DNA from: Aquatica leii
Lineage: Eukaryota > Arthropoda > Insecta > Coleoptera > Lampyridae
NCBI GenBank assembly: GCA_035610365.1
Contig: CM069432.1
Location: forward strand, 281,984,709 to 282,048,708
Reading direction: 5' to 3'
DNA: 64,000 nt
Positions 47,040 through 58,269 of the stretch are shown one piece after another. The translations under genes were made by a program, and so were the position numbers. The notes under the pieces were generated by a model, which was given only the letters and a program-made list of their open reading frames with translations, did no database searches and was not told the DNA's origin. Numbering within the stretch: position 1 is the first letter of the stretch; the number at the start of each line of letters is the position of its first letter.

Positions 47040-47760
47040 ACCAGATCGCATTGTTCCACATCAGATAACATTTTCAAATGTTGCTTGAAGGAGACGGGTT
47101 TTTTTACCACGTCGTCGTGTAGAAAGAGATGAGGTAGGTACGTTGAAGTAGTTTTAAATGAACGTTCTGCTACCAGTATTTATAAAATATTTTATACAAC
47201 GGGAACTCTTCAAACGAAGAATTTTGCACCATCCCTATTATTTACAAAAGTCCAGCATTTACTTTCTAAAGATTTAGAAAATCAAATACGGTATTGCCAA
47301 TAGTTACAAAATAGTTTGGAGGTTATTGAACACATACTTTTTACGGATGAGGTCCAATTTACAAAAAATTGTATTAACAACACACGTAATTCTTACGTCT
47401 GATGGGATCAAAACCCACACGAAACAATCGTGGTTAACCACCATTGTTTTTCCCTCAACGTGTGGTGCGGCTTGTTAAATAATCGTCTTATTTGGCTTCA
47501 TTTTATTGAAGAACGTCTTAGTGCAGCCACTTACCTTAACTTTTTGAAAAAACAATTGCCGAATTACATGAAAGATATTCCTTTGGAAGCTCCCTGTGGC
47601 TTCCACCGTCACATTTTGGCAGACAAATGCCTGTGTTTCTTAATAAAATTTTCCGGAAAAGTAGATAAGATGAGGTGGTGACCAACTCGGTCACCTGACT
47701 TGATGTGGTATGTGGTATAAGTTTGTCGGTCGAGTCGCGGAACACCCTGTATAGTAAAAC
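47040..47760 (+). mobile_element. Tc1/mariner-type transposase remnant
   Basis: Frames in order read TSIYKIFYTTGTLQTKNFAP, then VQHLLSKDLENQIRYC and HILFTDEVQFTKN (first catalytic Asp, FTDE). HETIVVNHHCFSLNVWCGLL, LIWLHFIEERLSAATYLNFL, KKQLPNYMKDIPLEAP and TRSPDLMWY follow. This is the insect 'transposable-element-derived DDE endonuclease' family text (HH.F.INVWCGI...LIGP.F....L....YL.FL...LP..L.D.PL). The second Asp region is replaced by HILADKC, where the usual text is 'QHDGAP'. Frame breaks are present and no terminal inverted repeats were found. Confidence 0.75.
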
Positions 47761-47796
47761 AAAAAGCATAAAAAAACGTTTACAGTATAGTTTTAA

Positions 47797-48190
47797 CATT
47801 TTAACATATTTTTAAAACTATTAGCTTAAAGTAGAATTTAGGTTTCGACAGTTGCCTTAGTACTTTTCCATTCTGGATAATTCCTGTGTTGTCGTTATCA
47901 CACAAGCTGAGCTTTCGTCACACATTGCAGTAGACATCTTCAAAGCCCGGAACAAAAAGTTTATTTGTATTACATTATTTTAAGTTTTAATTTAAAATGT
48001 TTCCCAAACAATTTGTTTAGTGTGAACTATTATGTAAATCTATGGGAATTTGTTAAAAATATATTATCGTATTTCTACGATTGCGTAATAATAATTTAAT
48101 TTTTTCAAAGTAAAATTATTGCATATATATTACAAGGACGAATGCGTGTTAAAACCAATCAAAAATAAATATTAGGCAAAAAATAGAAAT
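47797..48190. repeat. Dispersed repeat, same family as 5,010-5,300
   Basis: Near-identical words in the same order are ATTTTAACATATTTTTAAAAC, CCCAAACAATTTGTTT, GTGTGAACTATTATGTA, TTACAAGGACGAATGCGTGT. The partner lies at 5.0-5.3 kb. Confidence 0.7.
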
Positions 48191-48429
48191 TTAATCAGTA
48201 GAATTCAGAGTTTTGAGCGTTATACTTTTATCATAATTTTCCTTTCGGTATCAAATTTCTTCTTCTTTAAAAAATGTTTAAAAACTGCAGTCACAACTTT
48301 AGTTTTTAAAATCTTTAATTATTTTTTTTTATATTTTATAATTAAAAAAATTACATCAAAGTTTATCTATGACTAGTAATGCAACAGCATTGGGAATTGC
48401 AGTTACAGTATTTTAAAATGCATATATAA

Positions 48430-49620
48430 AAGAAACACGAGTTTATGCCCTTAAAACGGATGCGTTTCCAGCCAATTCCAAGATTCAAGCTGTCAACGGC
48501 CGAAACGTACCATATCCGAACGTGGTAGTGGTCGTGCTGATGTCATTCTTTTGATGTGCTCCCTTCTACGGCGGCATAACGCCCGCAGATTTTAGAATTA
48601 ATTGTGTACGATCTATACGGGAGGGAGCGGTTGGTCATGTGGCCGCTACCCTTAGAATAATAGTCATTCTACCCAATTCCGAGAGAAGGTTTTGGATAGG
48701 CACTAGATGCACCATTGGCCAACGTCGTCCGTTTGGACCACGCCTTTAAATCTGGACCTAGTTCCAATTCTGAAACTCAGTTCAATCTTCAGACAACTTG
48801 AGACACGTGGTTTTACCAGCGCCAGTAAACCGAGACATAGCTATGAACGGAGAGGAAAGGGCGAGACCTATTATACGAAAACATGAGAGGGGTGACTAGT
48901 CCCTCCGGCAGAGGAAGCGTCTTGTGGTAGCCGTTCGCGGTCTAATACGCCCGGGGTCTTTGTGAGTGGCCTTGCGTCTTAGACCCATAGAACGAGCAGC
49001 AATATACCCAATTCCAGTATCCCCAGTATACTGATGCATTTACGTGGATAGGGCGAGGGCTGTTCGAACATTGCAAGGTAGCAGAGGAATCCATTATGTA
49101 GGATGGAGTTGACTGCGACTCGTCCAACGTGACCCGACAGCAACACGAATATCCGAGGGTGATAGAGAACCTCACCGGGGACCCGCCGTCCGGTGCGCTA
49201 CCAACTGGTGTTGGCCCCTCGGGGGGCTTGGGAACTAGCTTAGGCACAGGTTGATCGTCGACTTATTTCGTCGTGCGACATTAGTCCCTTAAGAAGGCGA
49301 GGAGTGCTCAGGCACTCTATCCTTGCCTCGTTCCACTGCTACCCCCTCCTCTCCCCCCATTTATAGGTTAGTAAGAGCTGGTTCGGGGTGCTGCACTGAT
49401 CAGCTAAAATCGAGCAAAAATAAGAGTTAGTAAGAATGAAACTGATCCGAGTTATACGCTGAACTGCCCATTTCCTACTAAGAGACTGAGTCGTAATATC
49501 TGCGGATAGGGGGGCTCTAGCTTTTACTAATTTAACCGCCTACTGTGTAACGGGAACGCGGGGTGCGAGGACCAGGAGCTAGGATTTGCTTTAGTAATGC
49601 GATAGATAATTTTGCTTTAC
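48430..49620. other. GC-rich block of unknown origin
   Basis: About 1.2 kb stands out from its AT-rich surroundings by much higher G+C, with both edges fairly sharp. A 101-codon minus-strand frame (48,942-49,247, containing PPEGPTPVGSAPDGGSPVRF) has no recognisable domain. I suspect a piece of a mobile element with different base composition, or a processed foreign segment. Nothing identifies it. Confidence 0.4.
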
Positions 49621-50239
49621 AAAAACACCCAATTTGGTTAATGTAAATATAAAATTTATGGTATTTTTACAAAAACGCATTTAATCTGATCTATAACTAT
49701 AAAGTCAAAGTCAGAATTTAAGATTAGAATCTATAGCATTTTCTCTGGTCCGGGTTTTTTCGGGGAGCTCAAAGTTGGTTGTTATGATAAAAAAGTGCAG
49801 AAAAAGGCATAGTGAAATTGAAGATTTAGAAGTGTATAGTTTGGGACTTCATCAACATATTTAATCCAGACTTTTACTTTCAACAACAATTAAATTTTTT
49901 TTAATAAATTAATGTTGTTGCAATAATTGCATAAAAAATCTTCCTCTGCTGCAAGGAAATAAACTGTCGATGTCGTATCAAAATAATAGTTCCACCGAAC
50001 TACCGAAATGAGCATTTCTATCCAAAAAAGTTGTCTCCATATTTATTATGTTTTTTTTTTGGTTTTAGTTATCACTTTAGTGATCAAATTTTTTATGGGT
50101 TTGTCTGTGGTTTCGTTTTCTTTTGTATTTTCTTGACTTAAATGAACAAAGAAACAAAAATGAAGTAAATCAATTAAAACTTGTACTTATTTTAATTGGA
50201 TAATTTTAGCATACTGTAAAAAATGGAAATGAAAAAACA

Positions 50240-50900
50240 AAAAACTTTTATAAAAGACTGGTGTGGTGGCCACACGATTTCCTATAAGGAATGATGAAGA
50301 AATGTCTACATATTTTTTTTAAGGTTATGTTATCATAACACCACTTCGAAGTGATATGTACACGTTTGTATTGACTTCCTAGCATGTTATAATTTTTTTG
50401 AAATTTTTCTCTTCGATTTCATTAAGATATAGATAACCGAAATATGGCAAATTGAAGTAATGTTGTCACACTGACTAACCCTTATATTTGTACGTCTCGA
50501 TATTGCTTTCCCCTTTAATAAATCAGTAAAAATGATTATTTTTAACGTATCTCACTTTCCTTTCCACTTTTCCTTTCAAGATATGGAATTTTTTTCTAAA
50601 AAATATTGTCGCAGGTAGGATTGGAACCTAAATTATATTTGTGAATTCATTTCAAATGATAAATAAAATATCTAATAAACTGTTAAATTTTTTTATTTGA
50701 ATAAATTGTTAGGAAGAATTATCTCTATAAGAAGCTGTAAGAATAATTCGAATAATTTACATACGTACAAAATTATATAAGAGAAACTGTTAAAAATGGC
50801 GGATATACCCACTTTCGGTGTTTTTATCAGACTCATCTTTTGAAATTTCAATTTACCACGACTTTTGGCTCGATAGTTATCGTAGGTACATCATTATACA
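50240..50900 (-). repeat. Dispersed repeat, inverted copy of 5,640-6,290
   Basis: The reverse complement matches the block at 5.6-6.3 kb, including the tRNA-like segment (B-box-like GGTTCCAATCC at 50,618-50,628), ATCCGCCATTTTTAACAG and CATTCCTTATAGGAAA. The order of sub-blocks differs from the first copy, which has an internal duplication. Confidence 0.65.
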
Positions 50901-53279
50901 CACACAGACGCACACACAGAAACCTAATTTTTTTTGGTCAAAAATACATTTTTCTGATTCAAGAGACATTGAAACTTATGCAAAAAAACTTTTTTCAAAA
51001 AAAATTGCGATCGCTATACTTTCCTTAGGAATTGTGGAACAGTGCCTATCTTTGAAATTTTTTTTTTGTTGAATCAGAATACAGCAACTGTTTTTATTTA
51101 TTAGATATGCAACAAATAATTTAATTTTTAATCTATCTAATGTCACAATGATAATAAAATGTGAGAAAAATAGTGTGAGAAGAATTTTTGGTGTTTACGA
51201 AAACAAGATCTAAGTAAGCATAGAATTAGTGTGTATTGTATACCACAACATTTAAAAACTTTAATTTTGATTTTAATGTGCAACAGTTACGCAAAATCCT
51301 GTTATTTAAAACAAAAGTTTTAGTGTTAAACTACAATCTAATTTAATTAAGAACAACACGACGTAAGTAATTTCTTAAAAACGTTACTAAGCAAATATTA
51401 TATTTAATGTGTCGATGCTAAAAATAAATAAATAAAAATAAAAATAAAAGATTTTATTAAAGTAAAACAAAAACCAAAAAGATTATTAATAGATTCCACA
51501 AAACAATAACTTACACAAAATAGATTTAACATGTTGACTGCAGGACTTTTTTTGTTGTTTACGTTTGGGCCGGGTTGCATAATTTATATGGGATTAAAAT
51601 TTTTATTCTTTGGGCCATGATTATCCGCATGTAATGGAGTCCCACGAAATGAACACTGATGCTACTTCGTTTATCTGTAGTTAATTCTAGATACGCTAAT
51701 ACTGATCTATTGTTTGATCCCTTGGCTGTAATTGTACTACTCTGAAGACTCTGAACTTCTTGGATTGGTTCCAAAAATGTAATATTTCGAACTTAAATAA
51801 GATTGTGCATTAACCTGTTTTATTATTGTAAGAACTTCCTTTCACGATGACTTAACCTAAATATAGCTTATATGCAATAGATAAATATAAGCTATACAGA
51901 TATTTTAGTATAATTGTGCAAATAGATCAGAAAGCATTTTCCAGTGCTGATGATCCCCAAAAGGGTGAAACGGTCGTACATTCGCTCTTTCTGGTGGTAG
52001 TTTTTGCAATTGTACTGATACAGTTACTTTCACTATGTGTTTTTTGAATTTTTGCGGTTAGTAAACCCAACTCCCAACGTATTACGATCCTTATACCACA
52101 AATTTGTTAAATATTTACGTTACTACCTTTACTAAAGTACTCTTGCGAAAACATTTTATCATGTTATAAAAAATAATATTATCTAAATAAAGTTTGTCAT
52201 GTACAAGAAACTATATCACTAGACTTCTTAATCAAGGTAACAGCAATGCGAAATAAACACATCGACAAGTTTTATAAAATACTATAGAAATTTGAAATCC
52301 TACATAACGTTGTCATTGTACGTATAATTATTTACTTAAACTTTATTCGTAAAGCAATAAACAACTACATAAATTAATTTGTAATACTAGTAACATTGTT
52401 AAGAAGCTATTTAAATATTAGCACAATTAAAGGAAACTATTACAATCTTGTTAGCAACACTTTACAGTACACTGCACAGTAACGTAACAAACCAGTTCAA
52501 TACAAAACTATACCGACGACTTCTAGATTGCAGTACATATTTATGGGTCGCATATTCCAGTAAGGCTGACTATCTTACGGTCATAGTGACCGAGTCAGCG
52601 CTGTGTGAACGTTACCAAATGTTACACGCTGACGCAATCAGCTCCTTAGTCTATGTGCTAAAACAGCTGATAAATCAGTCCACGTGTTGGTATTATTTAA
52701 TTGTTTTGCGTACAAAAACATGTCACGAAGACTAAATTGGTACAGAAATCGACCACTCACGGACAAGGAATTTTTAGATACCTTGAATGACTGCGTGCTA
52801 CCGTCGTTTGATTTTGTGCGATTCTTTTTGTGAAATATTCGGTATTCGAGTTGGTTTTATTTGTATTGTCTACTTTGGGATCGTTTGAGTTACGTTAACT
52901 TAATGAAATTAATCCACGTTTTTTTTTATTTGTCATTTTAAATTTGTAAGAAAATTTTGTATTCAATTAATTCGAGATTTTACGCTTCCTAAAGATCCGT
53001 ATTCTGTATTTACGTTGATTTGGCATTTTCTTTGTCTTAGTAGAACTCGTAATTGTTATGTTTTATGAGATGTAGTAATTTTTTATTTTAACAAAGTTTG
53101 TTTATTTATGTTTAAAAGCTCATTGTATTAAATACGTTCTTAGTGCATTTGCACTTAAGTCGTGTTGAATTTTATTATATTACATTTGGAATCTACCTTA
53201 TAATTTATCACTTCCAATAGGCTGTTTTATTATTCGATTTCAACAAGTTAATCTTTACGAGTGTCATAGAATATTTTGG
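50901..53279. other. Intergenic, no recognised gene
   Basis: This is AT-rich spacer. Frames at 51,559-51,774 (-) and 52,448-52,735 (+) of 71 and 95 codons show no motif and no convincing splice context. I leave them uncalled. Confidence 0.4.
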
Positions 53280-54070
53280 TTTGGATATTTTTGTTTTGTT
53301 GACGTTGCATTTCTCGCCATGAAAAAGGCAGTCTTCGAAAACTACTTTTGAGTTTTAATTAAATCTGTTTGCATCTTCTTTCCACGTCGTTGTTTTACTG
53401 TTTTCTTTCACAAAGATTTCCGTCACGGTTCTTTGTTGGAAGTGGTAGTGGAAGTTTATATATATTAGTGATTTTGGTTTTGGGTACGAGGTTCGCAATT
53501 TGATCAAGCACTAAAAATATCAAAATGTAGATCCGGGGTTGTGAAATGATTCCTTAAGATTGAATTCGGTGTTTCCGCGAGAAGTAATAATGGGGGAATA
53601 GAGTGAATTTTTAGTTTCATAGTGGAAGTACTTTTCTATTCGTTATTTACGGCCTTTACAATTCATTTGTCCCTGAGTTTGTTACCGAATTGAAGAATTG
53701 TTTACGTTAAGTTAGTGCGACATATTTCAAGTTCGAGTTCATGGCGGTTTATTTTTTTGTTATTTAAATTTTGTTTTGTTTGAACTGATTCAATTCATTT
53801 TAATTTGATTCTAATTTTTTTAAATTTTATTTTGATCTAGTTTGGATTTTGTTTGTCATTTAATTGAAACAAATGTTAAACAGTTAAAATGTAGCAAAAA
53901 TTTTATTTTTTCGGCCATAGCGTTATGTGAATTTTATATAATTTCAGAATTTCGTGTGAAACACTCTGATAAGGTAAGTCTCGTTTAGAGTGTATCTAAC
54001 AGGAGCGGGCTTTTGGTTGGAAAGGTTCAAAGGCCCCTTTTTGAACTAAAAACATTCCTGGTGCCCTTTT
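53280..54070 (+). repeat. LTR-like repeat, copy 2 (relative of 19.7-21.1 kb)
   Basis: It shares with the 20-21 kb block the AAATGTTAAA...GTTAAA...GTA segment, GGTAAGT and a following TGGTGCC (54,060-54,066), and then GTTTATGTTAC. It is a diverged LTR end of Gypsy type by the primer-site style. No internal genes survive. Confidence 0.4.
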
Positions 54071-54193
54071 GATTAGGACTTTTGATAATTTAATTAGACG
54101 TTTCAAGTTTTTCAAAGTTATTTACGGATTTCCGCAACCCATCTGTACTGAGCACCGGCAAACACCACGTTTATGTTACTTTCCTTATAGGTA

Positions 54194-54661
54194 TTATACT
54201 CTTAACAGCTTTTGCACGTAACATACAAACCTATGTAATGTTATTTTACATAAATAAAAAGCAATTATTTCCACACGTATACCTTTCTTGAAATAGGTAA
54301 TGATAACGAAGGCCCTTTGGTGTGCAGTACCAACCGGTGCAACAATATCTTTTAAAATAATAGTCTGTCCAAGATGGTTAACCGTAAAGTCGTCACAAGC
54401 CTGATTGTAATAAATTTTAAATGGACCATATACTGCGACATCCAGAGGTTGCAGTCGGTGGCTAGTATGCGGAGGTATTGTAAGCATAACAATCCCGTTA
54501 TCTTTGACCTCTGCGTGAAATATAGCTGCTGTGGTTGTTTAATATCAATAGCACTTTATGTTCCTTGCTGTATTTAACAAATTTTATAAAATGCTTTAAG
54601 TATGCTTCGAAGCTTTCTACCGTAATTCACCTACTTGGGTGTGTCAGAGCTTTAGACGCTG
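54194..54661 (-). pseudogene. pogo/Tigger-like transposase, C-terminal part (split)
   Basis: The minus strand reads SFEAYLKHFIKFVKYSKEHK, then VLLILNNHSSYIS, VMLTIPPHTSHRLQPLDVAV and YGPFKIYYNQACDDF. The last two are the Tc1/mariner-superfamily pogo signature (LLILDNHESH; LPPHTSHRLQPLD). The second catalytic Asp of LLILDNH is Asn here, so it would be inactive even apart from other breaks. It is the downstream half of the element whose N-terminal half lies at 58.27-59.19 kb. A Transib-like element separates them. Confidence 0.82.
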
Positions 54662-54700
54662 CATAGTGGTCCCAAATCCTAAAAAGCTGACCAAAAGTCC

Positions 54701-55063
54701 AAAAACGTTTTTGATTCGGGTGAAAGTCTGTACTCGGGGGTTTTCGGGTCGCTGATTACGAATTCAAAGTCAAAATTCAAGAAAACAAAATAGCGGATAC
54801 AATATGGCGGAAAATTTCTTAAAAAACGTTCTGATTCAGTTGAAAGTCCGTACTCGAGGGCTTTCGGGGTCGCTAATTACGAACTCAAAGTCAAAATTCG
54901 GAAAAACAAAATGGCGGATCCAATATGACGGAAAATTTCTTCAAAAACGTATTTGATTCTGCTGAAAGTCTGTATTCGGAAGTTTTCGGGGTCGCTGATT
55001 ACAAACTTGAAGTCAAAATTTAGAAAAACAAAATAACGGATCGAACGGGGCGGAATATTTCTT
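54701..55063. repeat. Three tandem 121-bp units
   Basis: Units start at 54,701, 54,822 and 54,943. Each contains AAAAACG, TGAAAGTC.GTA.TCG, TTTTCGGG.TCGCTGATTAC, AAAGTCAAAATT and AACAAAAT.GCGGAT, then GCGGAAAATTTCTT; the third is more diverged. They lie between the presumed Transib edge and the transposase 3' end, so they may be subterminal repeats of that element. Confidence 0.85.
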
Positions 55064-55313
55064 CAAAAACGATTGCGAATATGTCTTGAAATTATGATTG
55101 TGAATAAATTGAATGGAAAATGTAATGACAATTGACATTTCAAAATTTGTGAAGAAAAGGAGGATTGGAATATAGTAATTAATTATTATTATTATGATGA
55201 CAATGAAAATTCATTATATTATATTTCATAACATTTACATAATATTTCGTACATTCTTTTAATTCTAATCGATGTACTTTTAGCAGCTCTTACAACTAAT
55301 CGCTATCCTTTAA

Positions 55314-57330
55314 TTAGTCATCATCGTCCGATGCATCGCTTGTAATATTAGAAGGAATCTGACTCGACTCTGGAACTGAAGGTGGAATCAACAGTTCAAC
55401 CGCGTATACGGATAGAGATCTTAGTTTCTTTGGAGGAAGTTTTCGTAAGCTGGATATTACTGGATCTGACGTTAGTAAAAGTCTGCAAAAAATGTCTTCC
55501 ATGTTTTTTATGCGGTCACATTTTCGTGAAAAATCTTCTCGGAATCTTTTTTTTTGTACTTATTACATGATTCCTGGGCTTCTTCAGACATTTTTGCCCG
55601 ATAGGAAGTATCGAAGATTCCACAATTTCGTGACCGTGAATAAGAATTTCTGTACTGTTGTTGGCATGAAGTACCATGGATAGAGTTCGACAAATTTTCG
55701 TGCAGTATCTTCAGTGTATTAGCGAAATTTTGGTACATTGATTTTGAAACCACAAGAAATTACCTGCAGTACAACATGGAATCGCTTCATCAATTCTTCA
55801 TCAACTCCCGTTATTGAAGCGGAAATTTCAGAATTTTCGAAAAAAACTCCGAGCTGTAGTCCTGTCATTTGAACATCCATAGCCTAGTTTTGGTTCATCA
55901 ACAAGAAGCCCTAATCTGTCACGGAAACCTTGTTGTATTCTGTTTTTTTCTTCTATCAACATTTTCTTTATCCTCTTTGCTCCCTCTCCATTTTTGTGAT
56001 TCTAATTTGTAAGCTACATGCAAGCGACATTCAAAAAAACGTATCCAAGCGTGCAGCGACGATATTCCGAATTTGAAGCGACTTTCATTACCCGGTCTTT
56101 GGACGTAGCTCCACGAAGATAGCAACGCATACGACGAATTACAAACTTTACCATCTATCATTGTCAACACAAGTTTGAAATCTATGTTAACTTCTTTGCC
56201 GCCCATTATAGTTTGAAAAGGCACAAGATTTCTCTCTTGCTCTTTGATACAATCAACTTCTACCTTAGTTGCTTCGGCAGTTTCGTGCAAGAATTGAATT
56301 TTAATTGGGCGACAAAATCTTGGCGACGAAGGACGTGCATTTCTCCGAATAATCACGTGTGGATTCACTCTATCAAACATTTGAAAGGGAACGAGTGAAA
56401 TAAAGAAAATGTTGACATCCTTTTTATTGCCGATTCCATCGCTAAACTTTTGTTTGTAAGTACTTTGACCAGAAGTGCCATCGCATTCCCGCTTACATAT
56501 CAATTCTAAATTAATACCAACTTTGTTTTCAGGAAGACTTTTAATGCCGTCTGATTGTACCATTAATATTCTTTCAGCTGTATGATTTAGCAATGCTTGG
56601 ACTCTAACTGTGACTCCACTTTCAGTTACAGACATTTCTGATTTTGCAGGGTAATATTTTTTTTTAGAATCCAATACACATTTATAAGGTGGGTATAACT
56701 TACAATTTTTTTGCACGCTTACAGAACGTATTAATTGGTATCGACTTTTGGTCATTTTACCTTCTACAACAAATGATAATGCTTCGTTGCCTGACCGCAC
56801 ATCTTCTGTAACACGTTCTATAGATTTCTTGTACTGCGATGCTTTCGATGGCTACCTTCTGTGACATCGTTATTTACGTTTAAAGCTGGTAAATTTCCTT
56901 GAGCCCGGAGATTCATTTGTGTAGCGTAGGTCAATTCCTGAACAGTATGTTCTTTTCGCATCTTTTCTGTTCTCCGTTTTGATCGATCACTCAAATCTTC
57001 CCAGCTTGTGGATGGGCGCCCTATTGTGTTTTTCGATGCAGAACTTTCCGTGGAACTCTTCTAATCTTTATTTTCAATTGTAAAAGACACAGGAACGTCT
57101 AGCCACCCGTTGAATTTTTTGAAGAATTCGGTTTCCTTCCTGTAGACTCTTTGCCACTTCTTTCCGAATTCCGATACTAAATTCGTCACGGTATTTTTCA
57201 GACTTTCCGACAATATGTCTCGATGCTTCAATTTTTTTGACACCTCCGTTTCAACAATGTCAGCGACCACGTTGATATTTTCATTTACTACCAATTTCAC
57301 AAATGTGAATATTTCCTTTCTCGTAAAAGA
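55314..57330 (-). pseudogene. Transib-type (RAG1-like) DDE transposase, broken
   Basis: From N to C: VADIVETEVSKKLKHRDILS, then a SKRRRTEKMRKEHTVQELTY block. Next come LYPPYKCVLDSKKKYYPAKS and VQALLNHTAERILMVQSDGI. ELICKRECDGTSGQSTYKQK gives a first Asp and LTMIDGKVCNSSYALL a second. SSLHAWIRFFECRLHVAYKL follows, then EPKLGYGCSNDRTTARSFF. MSEEAQESCNKYKKK supplies the Glu, and EDIFCRLLLTSDPVISSLRK the C-terminus. This text belongs to an arthropod transposase family that I assign to Transib, the RAG1 relatives; the assignment is from memory. Frame shifts or stops occur near 56,800, 55,919 and 55,505, and segments between domains are missing, so it is inactive. The longest open part is 293 codons (55,919-56,800). 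Confidence 0.75.
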
Positions 57331-57542
57331 ATTTTTTTCGGTATTATCCGGAGGTTCTGTAGGAAATAGAAAATAACATTATCCAAAAATATTCAGACGT
57401 GACATGTCGACAATTACGAAAACACGTTAAATTATACACATATAAATATTACATACATTATATTACATATATTATATTCTTTATATACGACTTACATACG
57501 ACACGTACCTTTATATACGACTTAATATACATATATATATAT

Positions 57543-57674
57543 GGGGCATTCCACACCATAGATATCAAAATTTTCTAGCTTGAAGCCAGCGTGAATAAAA
57601 AGTATTAAAAAGTTTAAATGGGCCGACCGAGAGATCGAGCGTCAGACCCGGGTCGAATTGGCGTGGAATGCCCC
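57543..57674. mobile_element. 132-bp MITE in a TA-rich repeat
   Basis: Terminal inverted repeats GGGGCATTCCAC (57,543-57,554) and GTGGAATGCCCC (57,663-57,674) are perfect over 12 bp. The element sits inside alternating TATATA sequence, so a TA-type duplication is likely but cannot be proved there. It has no coding capacity. The interior carries ACCCGGGT near its right end. Confidence 0.75.
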
Positions 57675-57872
57675 ATATATATATATAAGAATATAATATA
57701 TGTCATAGAATGTATAATGTATGTAATATATATATTTCTGCAGTTTTTCGTAATCGTCGCGATATAATATATATAATATATTTATTATAGATATATTATA
57801 GTTATTATGCTAATGGAGCGAGCCTTGATTACCCTTTTGGTGGTGAGTCGACTCTGCCCAATTCAACTCATG

Positions 57873-57933
57873 CAGTAGCGTAGCCAGTGGGGCTGAAGGG
57901 CCCGCCCTGAAAAAAATCCTCGCTACGCCACTG
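57873..57933. mobile_element. 61-bp hAT-type MITE
   Basis: The ends are CAGTAGCGTAGC (57,873-57,884) and GCTACGCCACTG (57,922-57,933), an 11/12 inverted repeat starting CAG as in hAT elements. Flanking octamers AACTCATG (57,865-57,872) and AACTCAAG (57,934-57,941) are an 8-bp target duplication with one mismatch, the hAT size. It is very short, a minimal non-autonomous element. Confidence 0.82.
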
Positions 57934-58269
57934 AACTCAAGCATTCACGCATGACCGCACAAAAATCATTACCGAGACTGAATCTGCAGCTATCCGCAGC
58001 TATTTTTTTAATATGTTCTAAAAAAGTGTCTTGTGACCAAGAAAAAACCACTACTTTTATTAATGACTCACTATTTCATGCATTGTTAATAATAATTTCG
58101 AGTAATGTATTAAAATTGTACTTACTTTCTGGAATAGAATCCATATTGCAGAATCCAAATCGCTTAACTTTTCACGATTCTATACGCTTCTGAACTCCGT
58201 GTTACTTTCGATGCGCGAAGAGTAAACGATGCGGCACGCTCGAGGGTCACGAACGGAATGCATACCTGA

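Noticed and set aside
48942-49247. 101-codon frame in the GC-rich block as a gene
   Set aside because: High GC alone lengthens frames. No domain, start context or splice evidence supports it.
51559-51774. 71-codon minus-strand frame
   Set aside because: No motif and no flanking exon or repeat context. Left as intergenic.
54701-55063. Three repeats considered as a CRISPR-like array
   Set aside because: Units are contiguous 121-bp tandem copies without unique spacers, and the genome is eukaryotic.
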